Shown here: positions 23,938 to 31,272 of the stretch, in pieces
How the letters are laid out: each line of letters begins with the position of its first letter
How positions within the stretch are numbered: position 1 is the first letter of the stretch
Assembly (NCBI RefSeq): GCF_017052465.1
Contig: NZ_JAFHKT010000144.1
Span: 1 to 64,000 of the forward strand
Origin: Arthrobacter pascens
GTDB lineage: Bacteria; Actinomycetota; Actinomycetes; Actinomycetales; Micrococcaceae
Length of the DNA: 64,000 nt
Direction of reading: 5' to 3'
Made by a program: the position numbers and the translations under genes
The notes under the pieces: model-generated
Told to the model about the DNA's origin: nothing
What the model saw: only the letters and a program-made list of their open reading frames with translations
Databases searched by the model: none

Positions 23938-25533
23938 ATGCACAAGCACCCCAACACCCCCCGGATGCTGCGGTGGCGCCCCGCCGCCGTAGCTCTGGCG
24001 GCGGCTGTCGCAGCTTCGACGTTCCTTGCCACGCCTTCGGCACAGGCAAACGAACCGTCGGATCCGCCGGCCCAGCAGCAGATGCCGGCTCCCGCCCCCG
24101 GCTTCCCCCTGCCTACAAAGCACACGCAGAAGGCTTACGACCCGGCGTCCGACTTCACCTCGAAGTGGACCCGTGCGGACGCGAAGCAGATCATGGCGCA
24201 GAGCGACTCCACGGTAAAGCCCGGCGAGAACTCGATGAGCCCCGACGTCACCATGCCGGAAATCCCCGAGGACTTCCCCACCATGAACGACGACGTGTGG
24301 GTTTGGGACACCTGGTCCCTGACCGACGAGCACGCCAACCAGATCAGCTACAAGGGCTACGACGTCATCTTCTCCCTCGTCGCTGACCGGCACGCAGGCT
24401 ACGGCTTCGACCAGCGCCACTGGAACGCCCGCATCGGCTACTTCTTCCGCAAGACCAACGCCGACCCGGCCAAGGACAAGTGGAACTACGGCGGACACCT
24501 CTTCCTGGACAACACGTCCATCGGCAACACCGAATGGTCCGGGTCCACCCGCCTCATGAAGGGCAACCAGGTGAACGTGTTCTACACGGCCACCACGTTC
24601 TACGACGTCAAGGAGCGCAACGCCGGCGGCGGCGGAATTGCCCCTGACGCGGCCATTGCCAAGGCTCTCGGCAAGATCCACGCCGACGAGAACGGCGTGA
24701 CCTTCGACGGCTTCAAGCACCACAAGCTGCTCGAACCGGACGGCAAGATGTACCAGACCAAGGAGCAGAACCCGGGCTTCGCCTTCCGTGACCCGTACAC
24801 CTTCGCTGACCCGGCACACCCCGGCAAGACCTTCATGGTCTTCGAAGGCAACACCGGCGCCAAGCGCGGCGACTACCGCTGCAAGAACGAGGACCTGGGT
24901 TACCGTAAGGGCGACCCCAACGCTGAAAGCCTCGACGAGGTCAACAACAGCGGCGCCTACTACCAGACCGCAAACGTCGGCCTGGCAGTGGCTGAAAACA
25001 AGGACCTGACCAAGTGGAAGTTCCTGCCCCCGATCCTCTCCGGAAACTGCGTCAACGACCAGACCGAGCGCCCGCAGATCTTCATCCAGAATGAGGGCGG
25101 CAAGAACAAGTACTACCTGTTCACCATCAGCCACCAGTTCACCTATGCAGCCGGCATGCGCGGTCCCGACGGCGTCTACGGCTTCGTGGGCGACGGCATC
25201 CGCTCCGACTACCAGCCGATGAACAACAGCGGCCTGGCACTGGGCTCCCCGACGGACCTGAACCTGCCGTCCGAATCCCCGGAGGCCCCGACCCCCAACC
25301 AGAACGGCCGCCAGTTCCAGGCCTACTCGCACTACGTGCAGCCGGGCGGCCTGGTCCAGTCCTTCATCGACAACGTGAACGGCGTCCGCGGCGGATCCCT
25401 TTCGCCCACCGTGAAGATCAACTTCCGCGACGGCGTATCCCAGGTTGACCGCAGCTTCGGCAAGAACGGCCTCGGCCCGTTCGGCTACCTGCCCACCAAC
25501 GTCAGCGTTGGAGGCAACGGCCTCTACAAGTAG
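23938..25533 (+). CDS. Levansucrase / fructosyltransferase, GH68
   Basis: A 531-residue secreted enzyme that splits sucrose and either polymerises fructose to levan or releases it. The signal peptide (residues 1-37) ends at SAQA. The five-blade catalytic domain shows nucleophile Asp124 in VWDTWSL, transition-state Asp285 in AFRDPYTF, and acid/base Glu377 in QTERPQIF, with EWSGSTRL also present. Length fits actinobacterial GH68 enzymes. There is no C-terminal cell-wall anchor. Codon use is strongly biased to GC-ending codons, suggesting high expression. Levansucrase, inulosucrase and beta-fructofuranosidase activities cannot be separated from sequence. GCGAGAAGAG precedes the ATG. Confidence 0.94.
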   Translation: MHKHPNTPRMLRWRPAAVALAAAVAASTFLATPSAQANEPSDPPAQQQMPAPAPGFPLPTKHTQKAYDPASDFTSKWTRADAKQIMAQSDSTVKPGENSMSPDVTMPEIPEDFPTMNDDVWVWDTWSLTDEHANQISYKGYDVIFSLVADRHAGYGFDQRHWNARIGYFFRKTNADPAKDKWNYGGHLFLDNTSIGNTEWSGSTRLMKGNQVNVFYTATTFYDVKERNAGGGGIAPDAAIAKALGKIHADENGVTFDGFKHHKLLEPDGKMYQTKEQNPGFAFRDPYTFADPAHPGKTFMVFEGNTGAKRGDYRCKNEDLGYRKGDPNAESLDEVNNSGAYYQTANVGLAVAENKDLTKWKFLPPILSGNCVNDQTERPQIFIQNEGGKNKYYLFTISHQFTYAAGMRGPDGVYGFVGDGIRSDYQPMNNSGLALGSPTDLNLPSESPEAPTPNQNGRQFQAYSHYVQPGGLVQSFIDNVNGVRGGSLSPTVKINFRDGVSQVDRSFGKNGLGPFGYLPTNVSVGGNGLYK

Positions 25534-25834
25534 AGCCGGGCTTGACCTGTAGGCCGGTGATTAGGCCGGCATAGCAGTACATCGGCGGAGGCGCCCGGAT
25601 CAAGTCCGGGCGCCTCTGCTGCGTTCATGGCGCCGGCGGGCATCTGACCGCCGTTCCTTATATACATATACAAATACGAATACGCGCGCTGCGGACCGGC
25701 GGACCCGTGCCCTGTCAACTTGGAATGCATGCGGCGGTCACGGCTAGACTCGCACGCCGGGGGATACGGCCGGCTCTTGCGCCGGCCAGTCAAGGCCGCC
25801 TGCTGGCGGCGAACCAATCCAGGAAATGTGAACT
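25534..25834. other. Intergenic region with terminator and ATAC repeats
   Basis: Beyond the hairpin, bases 25661-25683 hold four copies of an NNATAC hexamer (TATAC, ATATAC, AAATAC, GAATAC) in otherwise GC-rich DNA. This is likely promoter or curved DNA for the lipoprotein gene. No gene is seen. Confidence 0.5.
25588..25616 (+). terminator. Hairpin after levansucrase
   Basis: GAGGCGCCCGGA and TCCGGGCGCCTC form a perfect 12-bp stem with a five-base loop, about 55 bases after the stop. No T-run follows. Confidence 0.65.
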
Positions 25835-26290
25835 GTGAAAAACTTTGCCCGCACGCTGACCGCCACCGCTCTCTTCGCCGCAGTGGCACTTACCGCCTGC
25901 ACCGCCCCGACGGCCGGCAGCACGCCGTCGTCCTCCAATGGTTCCGGGTCCACGAGCAGCCCGGCTGCCGCGCCGGAGACAAGCACGCCGTCTGGCGCTT
26001 TTGGCGGCTTCGCCACTGCCGCCGAAGCGTGCAAGGCCATCGCCGAGCAGGCCACCGGCGCCTCGCTGCTCCCAATGTCCGCTGCCCAGGGGAAGACCGC
26101 GGAGCTTGAGCAGAAGAAGGCCGAGCTCAGCGAAACGGCGCAGCGCGTACCTGACTCGATCAAGGCAGACTTCGCGAGGCTGAACGAGGTGGCGGTGGCC
26201 GGTCTGAGCGACCAGACCGTCTATTCGAGCGGCAAGTTCCAGGAGGCCATCGCCCCCGTGAACCAATGGCTGGCCACTAACTGTGCCTAG
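25835..26290 (+). CDS. Small secreted lipoprotein, unknown function
   Basis: A 151-residue exported lipoprotein. The signal peptide ends in the lipobox AVALTAC (Cys22), then a Ser/Thr/Pro/Gly-rich tether runs to about residue 53. The remaining ~95 residues are helical and include a second Cys pair (EACKAI and LATNCA) that could form a disulfide. I do not recognise the domain. It is a surface-anchored protein of the outer leaflet. The GTG start has AGGAA nine bases upstream. It is transcribed alone, before the Asp23 operon. Confidence 0.75.
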   Translation: MKNFARTLTATALFAAVALTACTAPTAGSTPSSSNGSGSTSSPAAAPETSTPSGAFGGFATAAEACKAIAEQATGASLLPMSAAQGKTAELEQKKAELSETAQRVPDSIKADFARLNEVAVAGLSDQTVYSSGKFQEAIAPVNQWLATNCA

Positions 26291-26390
26291 GCCCCGCGCT
26301 CGGAACCGATAGGCGAATCGTGCCCGCGCCACCCCCTGACGTTGTCCGACCTAGGGGATAGGGTTGAGTTCAACAGAAGGGGAGCGCCTG

Positions 26391-26846
26391 ATGGAATACG
26401 AGAATCCGGATCCTGCCGGCATCCGCACGCAAACGGCCCTCAGCCAGGCCGCTGGCGGCGGACGCACAGTCATTTCTGAAACAGCGGTTGCTAAGGTGGC
26501 CGGAATCGCGGCCCGGGCTGTGCCGGGCGTCTACTCCCTGGGGACGGGCTCATCCAGGGCCTTGGGGGCCATCCGGGACGCCGTGGGTAGCTCCGACCAC
26601 GCCGCCGGGGTGCACGCCGAGGTGGGCGAGACCCAGGTCGCTGTTGATATCACCCTCGTCGCAACCTACGGCACTCCGCTCCACTCTCTGGCCAACCAGG
26701 TTCGGGCCGCCGTCTATTCGGCAGTCGAGAAGCTTGTCGGACTCCAGGTCATCGAAGTGAACGTCGAAATCAATGATGTCTACATCGCGCCGCCCGTGAA
26801 GCCCGCGGGTCCGGCGGCAGCACCTGAGAGGGAGGCGATCCTGTGA
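26391..26846 (+). CDS. Asp23/Gls24 family envelope stress protein
   Basis: A 151-residue cytosolic protein with a central Asp23/Gls24 domain: TVISETAVAKVAGIAARAVPG, then VAVDITLVATYGTPLHSLANQ and VIEVNVEIND. Asp23 proteins polymerise beneath the membrane, anchored by AmaP, and respond to envelope and alkaline stress. The ATG at 26391 has AGGGGAG upstream; a TTG at 26364 is less likely. It leads a five-gene run in which each junction overlaps by four bases. The final member is an AmaP-type anchor. Confidence 0.9.
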   Translation: MEYENPDPAGIRTQTALSQAAGGGRTVISETAVAKVAGIAARAVPGVYSLGTGSSRALGAIRDAVGSSDHAAGVHAEVGETQVAVDITLVATYGTPLHSLANQVRAAVYSAVEKLVGLQVIEVNVEINDVYIAPPVKPAGPAAAPEREAIL

Positions 26847-27034
26847 GCCTGACGGTCGTGGGAATCGGGATCGGTGCGTTCGTGGCCTTCATGTCGCTCC
26901 AGTTCGGTCTGTGGGGATTCCTGGTCGCCTTGCTCTTCATGGGCGTTGGCGCCCTCTTGGGCCGCGCCGCAGAAGGGAAACTGGACCTGCGCAGCGTCAT
27001 TGATGCCCTGAGCGGCCGGCGCTCCTCGTCATGA
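26843..27034 (+). CDS. Small DUF2273-type membrane protein
   Basis: 63 residues with two membrane helices (IGIGAFVAFMSLQFGLWGFL and LVALLFMGVGALLG) and a short charged C-terminus. Such small proteins regularly sit beside Asp23 genes. Function is unknown, but scaffolding of the Asp23 layer on the membrane is plausible. The GTG start overlaps the previous stop by four bases (GTGA). Confidence 0.8.
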   Translation: MSLTVVGIGIGAFVAFMSLQFGLWGFLVALLFMGVGALLGRAAEGKLDLRSVIDALSGRRSSS

Positions 27035-27411
27035 GCGAGGAAGCCGAAGCGACTCCCAGCCGGCTCTACAGCGGTCACAATAGGATCAGCACCCAGGCCC
27101 TGACGAGCCTGGCGAAGGCGGCGGCAGGTGCGGCGCTGGGGATTCCTCCGCACGACGTCCGCGCGGATTGGTCGGACGACGACGGCCTGCTGGCGTTGTC
27201 CCTCGTCACTCCGATCAAAATCCCTTCCCTGACGGCCGTCGTGCGCGACCCTGCCCGGGTGCCGGCCTTTGGCGGCTCCATCCGGGAGCGGGCCATTGCA
27301 GCCAGGTCGGAGATCCTCACCACCGTCACGGAACTCAGCGGCGCACGCCTGAGCAGGGTGGATATCCGCATCAGCGGCGCGCACGTCACGGAAAGGGGCC
27401 GGGTACGTTGA
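27031..27411 (+). CDS. Asp23-like protein
   Basis: A 126-residue soluble protein with a divergent Asp23-like fold: NRISTQALTSLAKAAAGAAL resembles the first helix of Asp23, and the C-terminal SRVDIRISGAHVTER resembles the last strand. The middle (LSLVTPIKIPSLTAVVRD) is unlike standard Asp23. It may be a second, diverged subunit of the envelope-stress layer. The ATG overlaps the upstream stop by four bases (ATGA). Confidence 0.7.
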   Translation: MSEEAEATPSRLYSGHNRISTQALTSLAKAAAGAALGIPPHDVRADWSDDDGLLALSLVTPIKIPSLTAVVRDPARVPAFGGSIRERAIAARSEILTTVTELSGARLSRVDIRISGAHVTERGRVR

Positions 27412-28055
27412 GCTCAGTCATCGAACGGCAGAATCCCGCGGATGGAGACCCGGGCGATGCCGCCGGTCCCGTGAACGCCGGATCATTTGACATGCGCCGC
27501 GTCCTCCACCGGGAAACCCACTCCTCGCGTGCCGCAGCGGCCGGCATCGCCGCCGTCCTTGTTGTCCTCGTCTCCCTCTATGCCCTCCTTGAGTCGGCAG
27601 TCCGGGCGATCGGCCAGCCTCCCTGGCTGATCGACCCCCAATCAGCGGCCGAACGGATCGTTGCGCTGCCGAGCGGCGTCCCGCCGCTCCTGCTGGGCGT
27701 TACGGGTGCCGTCGTGACAGCGGCCGGTCTGTTCTTCTTCCTCAGCGCCATACTGCCTGGACGCAGGGCGAGGCATTTGCTCGAAGAGCCCCGCGTCGCT
27801 GTGGTGGTGGACGACGAAGTCATAGCGTCCGCCCTCGCCCGCCGGGCCCGCCTTGCGGCCAACGTCACGCCGGAGCAGGTCATGGTGGTGGTCTCCCAGC
27901 GCCAGGCGGTGGTCAACGTGCGCCCCACATCCGGTGTTCCGGTCAGTGAGAACGCGGTCCGGGAGGCCGTCGAGGACGAACTCCGTGCCATGGCGCCCAT
28001 TCCCCTCCCCGCAGTCCGGGTCAACCTGGCGGAGTCCGGGGTGATCGGGGCATGA
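27408..28055 (+). CDS. DUF6286-type membrane protein of the Asp23 operon
   Basis: A 215-residue membrane protein. Two hydrophobic segments (AAGIAAVLVVLVSLYALLES and LLLGVTGAVVTAAGLFFFLS) precede a cytosolic domain containing RVAVVVDDEVIASALARRAR and AVVNVRPTSG. Such proteins accompany Asp23 and AmaP genes in actinobacteria. The TTG start at 27408 overlaps the previous stop (TTGA) and has AAAGGGG upstream. An ATG at 27490 is the alternative. No enzymatic motif is visible. Confidence 0.75.
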   Translation: MSSVIERQNPADGDPGDAAGPVNAGSFDMRRVLHRETHSSRAAAAGIAAVLVVLVSLYALLESAVRAIGQPPWLIDPQSAAERIVALPSGVPPLLLGVTGAVVTAAGLFFFLSAILPGRRARHLLEEPRVAVVVDDEVIASALARRARLAANVTPEQVMVVVSQRQAVVNVRPTSGVPVSENAVREAVEDELRAMAPIPLPAVRVNLAESGVIGA

Positions 28056-28663
28056 ACAGCACTCCGCGCCTGCTCAACAGGATCCTCATCGGGATCCTCG
28101 GCCTCAAGCTCCTGGCTGTGGGCATCCTGCTCATGCTGCTGGCCACGGTTCCCGCTGTGGGTTCGTGGTGGCAGTCCTGGTCCGCGGGTGTCAGGGACGG
28201 CGCCAACCGGCTTTTCGACGGGACAACGTTCCCGGGCCGGCAGGAGAGCTGGCTCTGGATCGTCCTCTCGCTCGTCCTGGTCCTGGTGATCGGGCTCGTG
28301 GTGGCGTGGGTCGCCCAGCAGGGAAAGGGGCGATCAGGGCTGCTGCTGGCCGCCGAGGACCCCGGCGGCGTACCGGGAGACGTCCGCATCGGCAGCGGCG
28401 TGGCGGAGCAGTCCCTCAAGAACGCGCTTGCCGAACGTCCCGATCTCGCCAGTGCCACGGTCAGCACCTATGAGGTCCGCGGGCAGCCCGCGCTCAAGAT
28501 CCGCCTTCACCCGCGGTCCGGTGTGGCGCCGCATCTTCTCGCGGAGGACGCATCTGCCCTTGTCGCGGCGCTGGATGAGGTTGTCGGCCAGAAAACACCC
28601 GTGCTGGTGCACATCGCGGCCGGCGCCCGCACCCGCTTCAGCCGTGCGGAGCGCGTCCGCTGA
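28052..28663 (+). CDS. AmaP-like Asp23 membrane anchor
   Basis: A 203-residue membrane protein with two hydrophobic segments (LIGILGLKLLAVGILLMLLA and ESWLWIVLSLVLVLVIGLVV) and a cytosolic domain resembling AmaP/Asp23 (VRGQPALKIRLHPRSG). AmaP anchors the Asp23 layer to the inner face of the membrane. It is the last gene of the tight operon, and its ATG overlaps the preceding stop by four bases. The LEA-like gene begins 153 bases later with its own ribosome site. Confidence 0.82.
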   Translation: MNSTPRLLNRILIGILGLKLLAVGILLMLLATVPAVGSWWQSWSAGVRDGANRLFDGTTFPGRQESWLWIVLSLVLVLVIGLVVAWVAQQGKGRSGLLLAAEDPGGVPGDVRIGSGVAEQSLKNALAERPDLASATVSTYEVRGQPALKIRLHPRSGVAPHLLAEDASALVAALDEVVGQKTPVLVHIAAGARTRFSRAERVR

Positions 28664-28815
28664 TTGTGACCTCTGCATGTCCTGCCCGGCGTGGGCCTTT
28701 GCCTCAGGGTCATGCTGGCGCCTAGTTTGAAGGCGAGGGCACGTTGTGGCCGCAGGTCACACGGCCCGCCGCCGGGGCCAACAACCCGGCCAAGCCGTCG
28801 ACAAGGGAGAACACT

Positions 28816-29130
28816 GTGCGCGAAGGAGTAACAGGAAACCACGCTGCAAAAGACGGACTCGAGAATGCTGTGGGCCACGCCAAGGAATTTGCAGGCGGCG
28901 CCGCTGAAAACGTCAAAGTGTTGGCGGGCGGGACAGCGGAACACGTCAAGGAGTTCGCCGGACAGGCAGCCGGGAACGTCAAGGAACTCCTGTCAGGGGA
29001 CGTCGCCGCAAATGTGAAGGAAGCGGCGAGCGACGCAGCAGGCAACGCCAAGGAACTCGCTGGTGGTTTTACCGAGAAGGTCAAGGGCTTCTGGGCCAAG
29101 CTTGCCGGACTCCTCAAGGGCGGCAAGTAG
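28816..29130 (+). CDS. LEA-like / CsbD-type repeat protein
   Basis: A 104-residue hydrophilic protein with about eight imperfect 11-13-residue units around a core of AxxVKEFAGG (AENVKVLAGG, AEHVKEFAGQ, AGNVKELLSG, AANVKEAASD, AGNAKELAGG). This is the pattern of late-embryogenesis-abundant-like amphipathic helices, disordered until drying or membrane contact. It ends with LLKGGK. The GTG at 28816 has AAGGGAGA six bases upstream; an ATG at 28744 is possible. Desiccation or envelope protection is inferred from composition and from the stress operon just before it. Confidence 0.7.
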   Translation: MREGVTGNHAAKDGLENAVGHAKEFAGGAAENVKVLAGGTAEHVKEFAGQAAGNVKELLSGDVAANVKEAASDAAGNAKELAGGFTEKVKGFWAKLAGLLKGGK

Positions 29131-29150
29131 TCCTTCGGCCTGTCCCATCA

Positions 29151-29194
29151 CCGACAGAGCGCTGCGTCCCCGAGGGCACGCGGCGCTCTGTCGG
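29151..29194. terminator. Bidirectional terminator
   Basis: CCGACAGAGCGC pairs with GCGCTCTGTCGG across a TGCGT/ACGCG-flanked loop, between the convergent LEA-like and alpha-glucosidase genes. The stem is long but lacks T-runs. Confidence 0.75.
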
Positions 29195-29220
29195 TTGTGG
29201 CGGCACCTCTTGGTTGGGGC

Positions 29221-31143
29221 CTACCCGGCCAACAGGTAGGCCGCGCTGTTGGGTGCAATGACGGCGCTGTCGGCGTCGGCTCCGGCTCCTGACCCTGTCG
29301 CCGCGTCACTCGACAGAACCACCCGGTAGCCGTCCGGGACGGGCGTCGCCTCGGTCCCCATGTTCGCCACCACCAGGACGTCCCGGTTCTCAAAGGCCAG
29401 CACACCCAGTTCCGGATCGTGCATGTCGGCCCAGCAGAACGTGCCCGAGCCCAGTCCGTGGCTCCGTCGCAGGGACAGCGCCGAGCGGTACAGCTCAAGC
29501 GTGGAACCAGCGACGCCTTCCTGTCTGTCCGCCGCGAGCCCGCCGAACGAGTCCGGCTGGGGAAGCCACGGCCCGGCCGGTGCGCCGGCAGTCGTCGACC
29601 CCGCCGCTGTGTACGCCTCGGCGAAACCGAAGCCGGGTTCGTCCGACTTCCACGGCAGGGGAACGCGGCAGCCGTCGCGTCCGCGCTCTACGCCATTTGT
29701 GCGGAAGAACGTCGGGTCCTGGCGCGCGTCCGCGGGCACGGTGGTGTGTTCCGGAAGGCCCAGTTCCTCCCCCTGGTAGAGGTAAGCCGAGCCGGGGAGG
29801 GCGAGTGACACGAGCGTGGCCGCCCGCGCGCGGGCGAGGCCCAGGGCCGCATCCGGCTGCTCGTCCTCCGCGGCAATGCCCTTCGGGAAGCTTGTGGGAT
29901 CGGACAACCCGAACCGGCTCGGGTGGCGGACGGTGTCATGGTTGCTCAGCACCCACGTTGTCGGGGCGCCCACCGAAGCGGCAGCCTCGAGCGACTCCTC
30001 GACGGCTACCGCCATGCGCCCGGCGTTCCAGCCGGCGAGCAGGAAATCAAAGTTGAACGCCTGGTGCATTTCGTCCTTGCGGATATACCGTGCCAGCCGT
30101 TCCGCCGGTTCCACCCAGGCTTCGGCCACGAGCATGCGGTCGCCGTCGTACTCGGCCAGGACACGGTTCCAGTCCCGGTAGACGTCGTGGACACCGTCCT
30201 GGTCAAAGAAGGGCGACGGCGGATACAGCGGAGACACCGGTTGATGCTGCGCGCCCTCTCCCGGAGCCAGCACGGAGACTTTGCCCCGGGCTGCGTCATC
30301 CGCGCCGGCGCTGCCGGCCGCAAGGCTGGCGTGGTGGGCCGTGTGCGGCTCGACTGACTCCGGGTGGGCGCCGGGGGCATCCGGGAGGTGCCGGGCGTCG
30401 GCTGAGCCTTCCACCATGGCAGCCACGCCGTCCCAGTCCGGCAGCCCGGCCTCCTTGACCATTCCGTGCGCCACGTCCACCCTGAAGCCGTCCACGCCGC
30501 GGTCCAGCCAGAACCTGATGACGGACCGCATCTCCTCCCACACCTCGGGGTTCTCCCAGTTGAGGTCCGGCTGTTTGGTGTCGAACAGGTGCAGGTACCA
30601 GTGGCCCGGCGTGCCGTCCGCGTTGGTGGTCCGCGTCCAGGCCGGGCCGCCAAAGATGGACTTCCAGTTGTTCGGGGCGATGTTCCCGTCACCGGAACCG
30701 TCCACTTCGTCCTTCCCGGGCCTGAAGATGTAACGTTCCCGGGCGGCCGACCCCGGTTCCGCGGCCAGGGCCTCGCGGAACCACACATGTTCGTCGGACG
30801 TGTGGTTCGGCACCAGGTCCACGATCACCTTCACGCCGAGGGCGTGAGCTTTCTGCAACATCTCGTCAAAGTCGTCCAGGCTGCCGAACATCGGGTCTAC
30901 CTGGCGGTAGTCGGCGACGTCATATCCAGCGTCCGCCTGCGGGGACTTGTAGAACGGTGACAGCCAGACGGCATCGACGCCGAGCTCTTTCAGATAGGGC
31001 AGCCGCGCAGTCACGCCGCGCAGATCGCCCATGCCGTCTCCGTTGGCGTCCGCGAAGGAGCGCGGGTAGATCTGATAGACGACGGCGCTGGCCCACCACG
31101 CCTCTATGTCAGAACCGGGCGTTGAAATGGGGCGGTGGCTCAT
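29221..31143 (-). CDS. Alpha-glucosidase, GH13 (oligo-1,6-glucosidase/sucrose-isomaltose type)
   Basis: A 640-residue cytosolic glucosidase that hydrolyses alpha-linked oligosaccharides. Motifs: SPFYKSPQADAGYDVADY, VIVDLVPNHTSDEH, nucleophile Asp223 in GFRVDVAHG, acid/base Glu341 in LVAEAWVEP, and Asp403 in LSNHDTVRH. An Ala/His/Gly-rich insert of about 50 residues (about 248-305, SADARHLPDAPGAH...) lies between nucleophile and acid/base regions, making it longer than the usual ~560. It diverges from the sugar importer operon and shares its operator region. Preference for sucrose, maltose or isomaltose cannot be decided. Confidence 0.92.
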   Translation of the reverse strand: MSHRPISTPGSDIEAWWASAVVYQIYPRSFADANGDGMGDLRGVTARLPYLKELGVDAVWLSPFYKSPQADAGYDVADYRQVDPMFGSLDDFDEMLQKAHALGVKVIVDLVPNHTSDEHVWFREALAAEPGSAARERYIFRPGKDEVDGSGDGNIAPNNWKSIFGGPAWTRTTNADGTPGHWYLHLFDTKQPDLNWENPEVWEEMRSVIRFWLDRGVDGFRVDVAHGMVKEAGLPDWDGVAAMVEGSADARHLPDAPGAHPESVEPHTAHHASLAAGSAGADDAARGKVSVLAPGEGAQHQPVSPLYPPSPFFDQDGVHDVYRDWNRVLAEYDGDRMLVAEAWVEPAERLARYIRKDEMHQAFNFDFLLAGWNAGRMAVAVEESLEAAASVGAPTTWVLSNHDTVRHPSRFGLSDPTSFPKGIAAEDEQPDAALGLARARAATLVSLALPGSAYLYQGEELGLPEHTTVPADARQDPTFFRTNGVERGRDGCRVPLPWKSDEPGFGFAEAYTAAGSTTAGAPAGPWLPQPDSFGGLAADRQEGVAGSTLELYRSALSLRRSHGLGSGTFCWADMHDPELGVLAFENRDVLVVANMGTEATPVPDGYRVVLSSDAATGSGAGADADSAVIAPNSAAYLLAG

Positions 31144-31168
31144 AGTTGCCTCTCCGGTAACAATTAGG

Positions 31169-31182
31169 TGTAAACGCTTGCA
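31169..31182. promoter_or_regulatory. LacI/cre-like operator between glucosidase and importer genes
   Basis: TGTAAACGCTTGCA matches the levansucrase-promoter site at 13 of 14 bases. It lies 26 bases before the glucosidase start, in the divergent promoter, with a second AACGTT core near 31194-31199. The LacI regulator of this locus (34837-35889) is the natural candidate to bind here. Confidence 0.8.
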
Positions 31183-31272
31183 TTTCTTTCCGCAACGTTA
31201 CTAGTGTGATGGTCACCACAACAACCGCACCTAACGACTTTTCTTTGTCACTCAGCGAGGAGTTCTTTGCCA

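Noticed and set aside
23893..25332. 479-residue frame on the minus strand opposite levansucrase
   Set aside because: It mirrors the third-position GC of levansucrase codons and has no ribosome site or recognisable domain; levansucrase has all catalytic residues.
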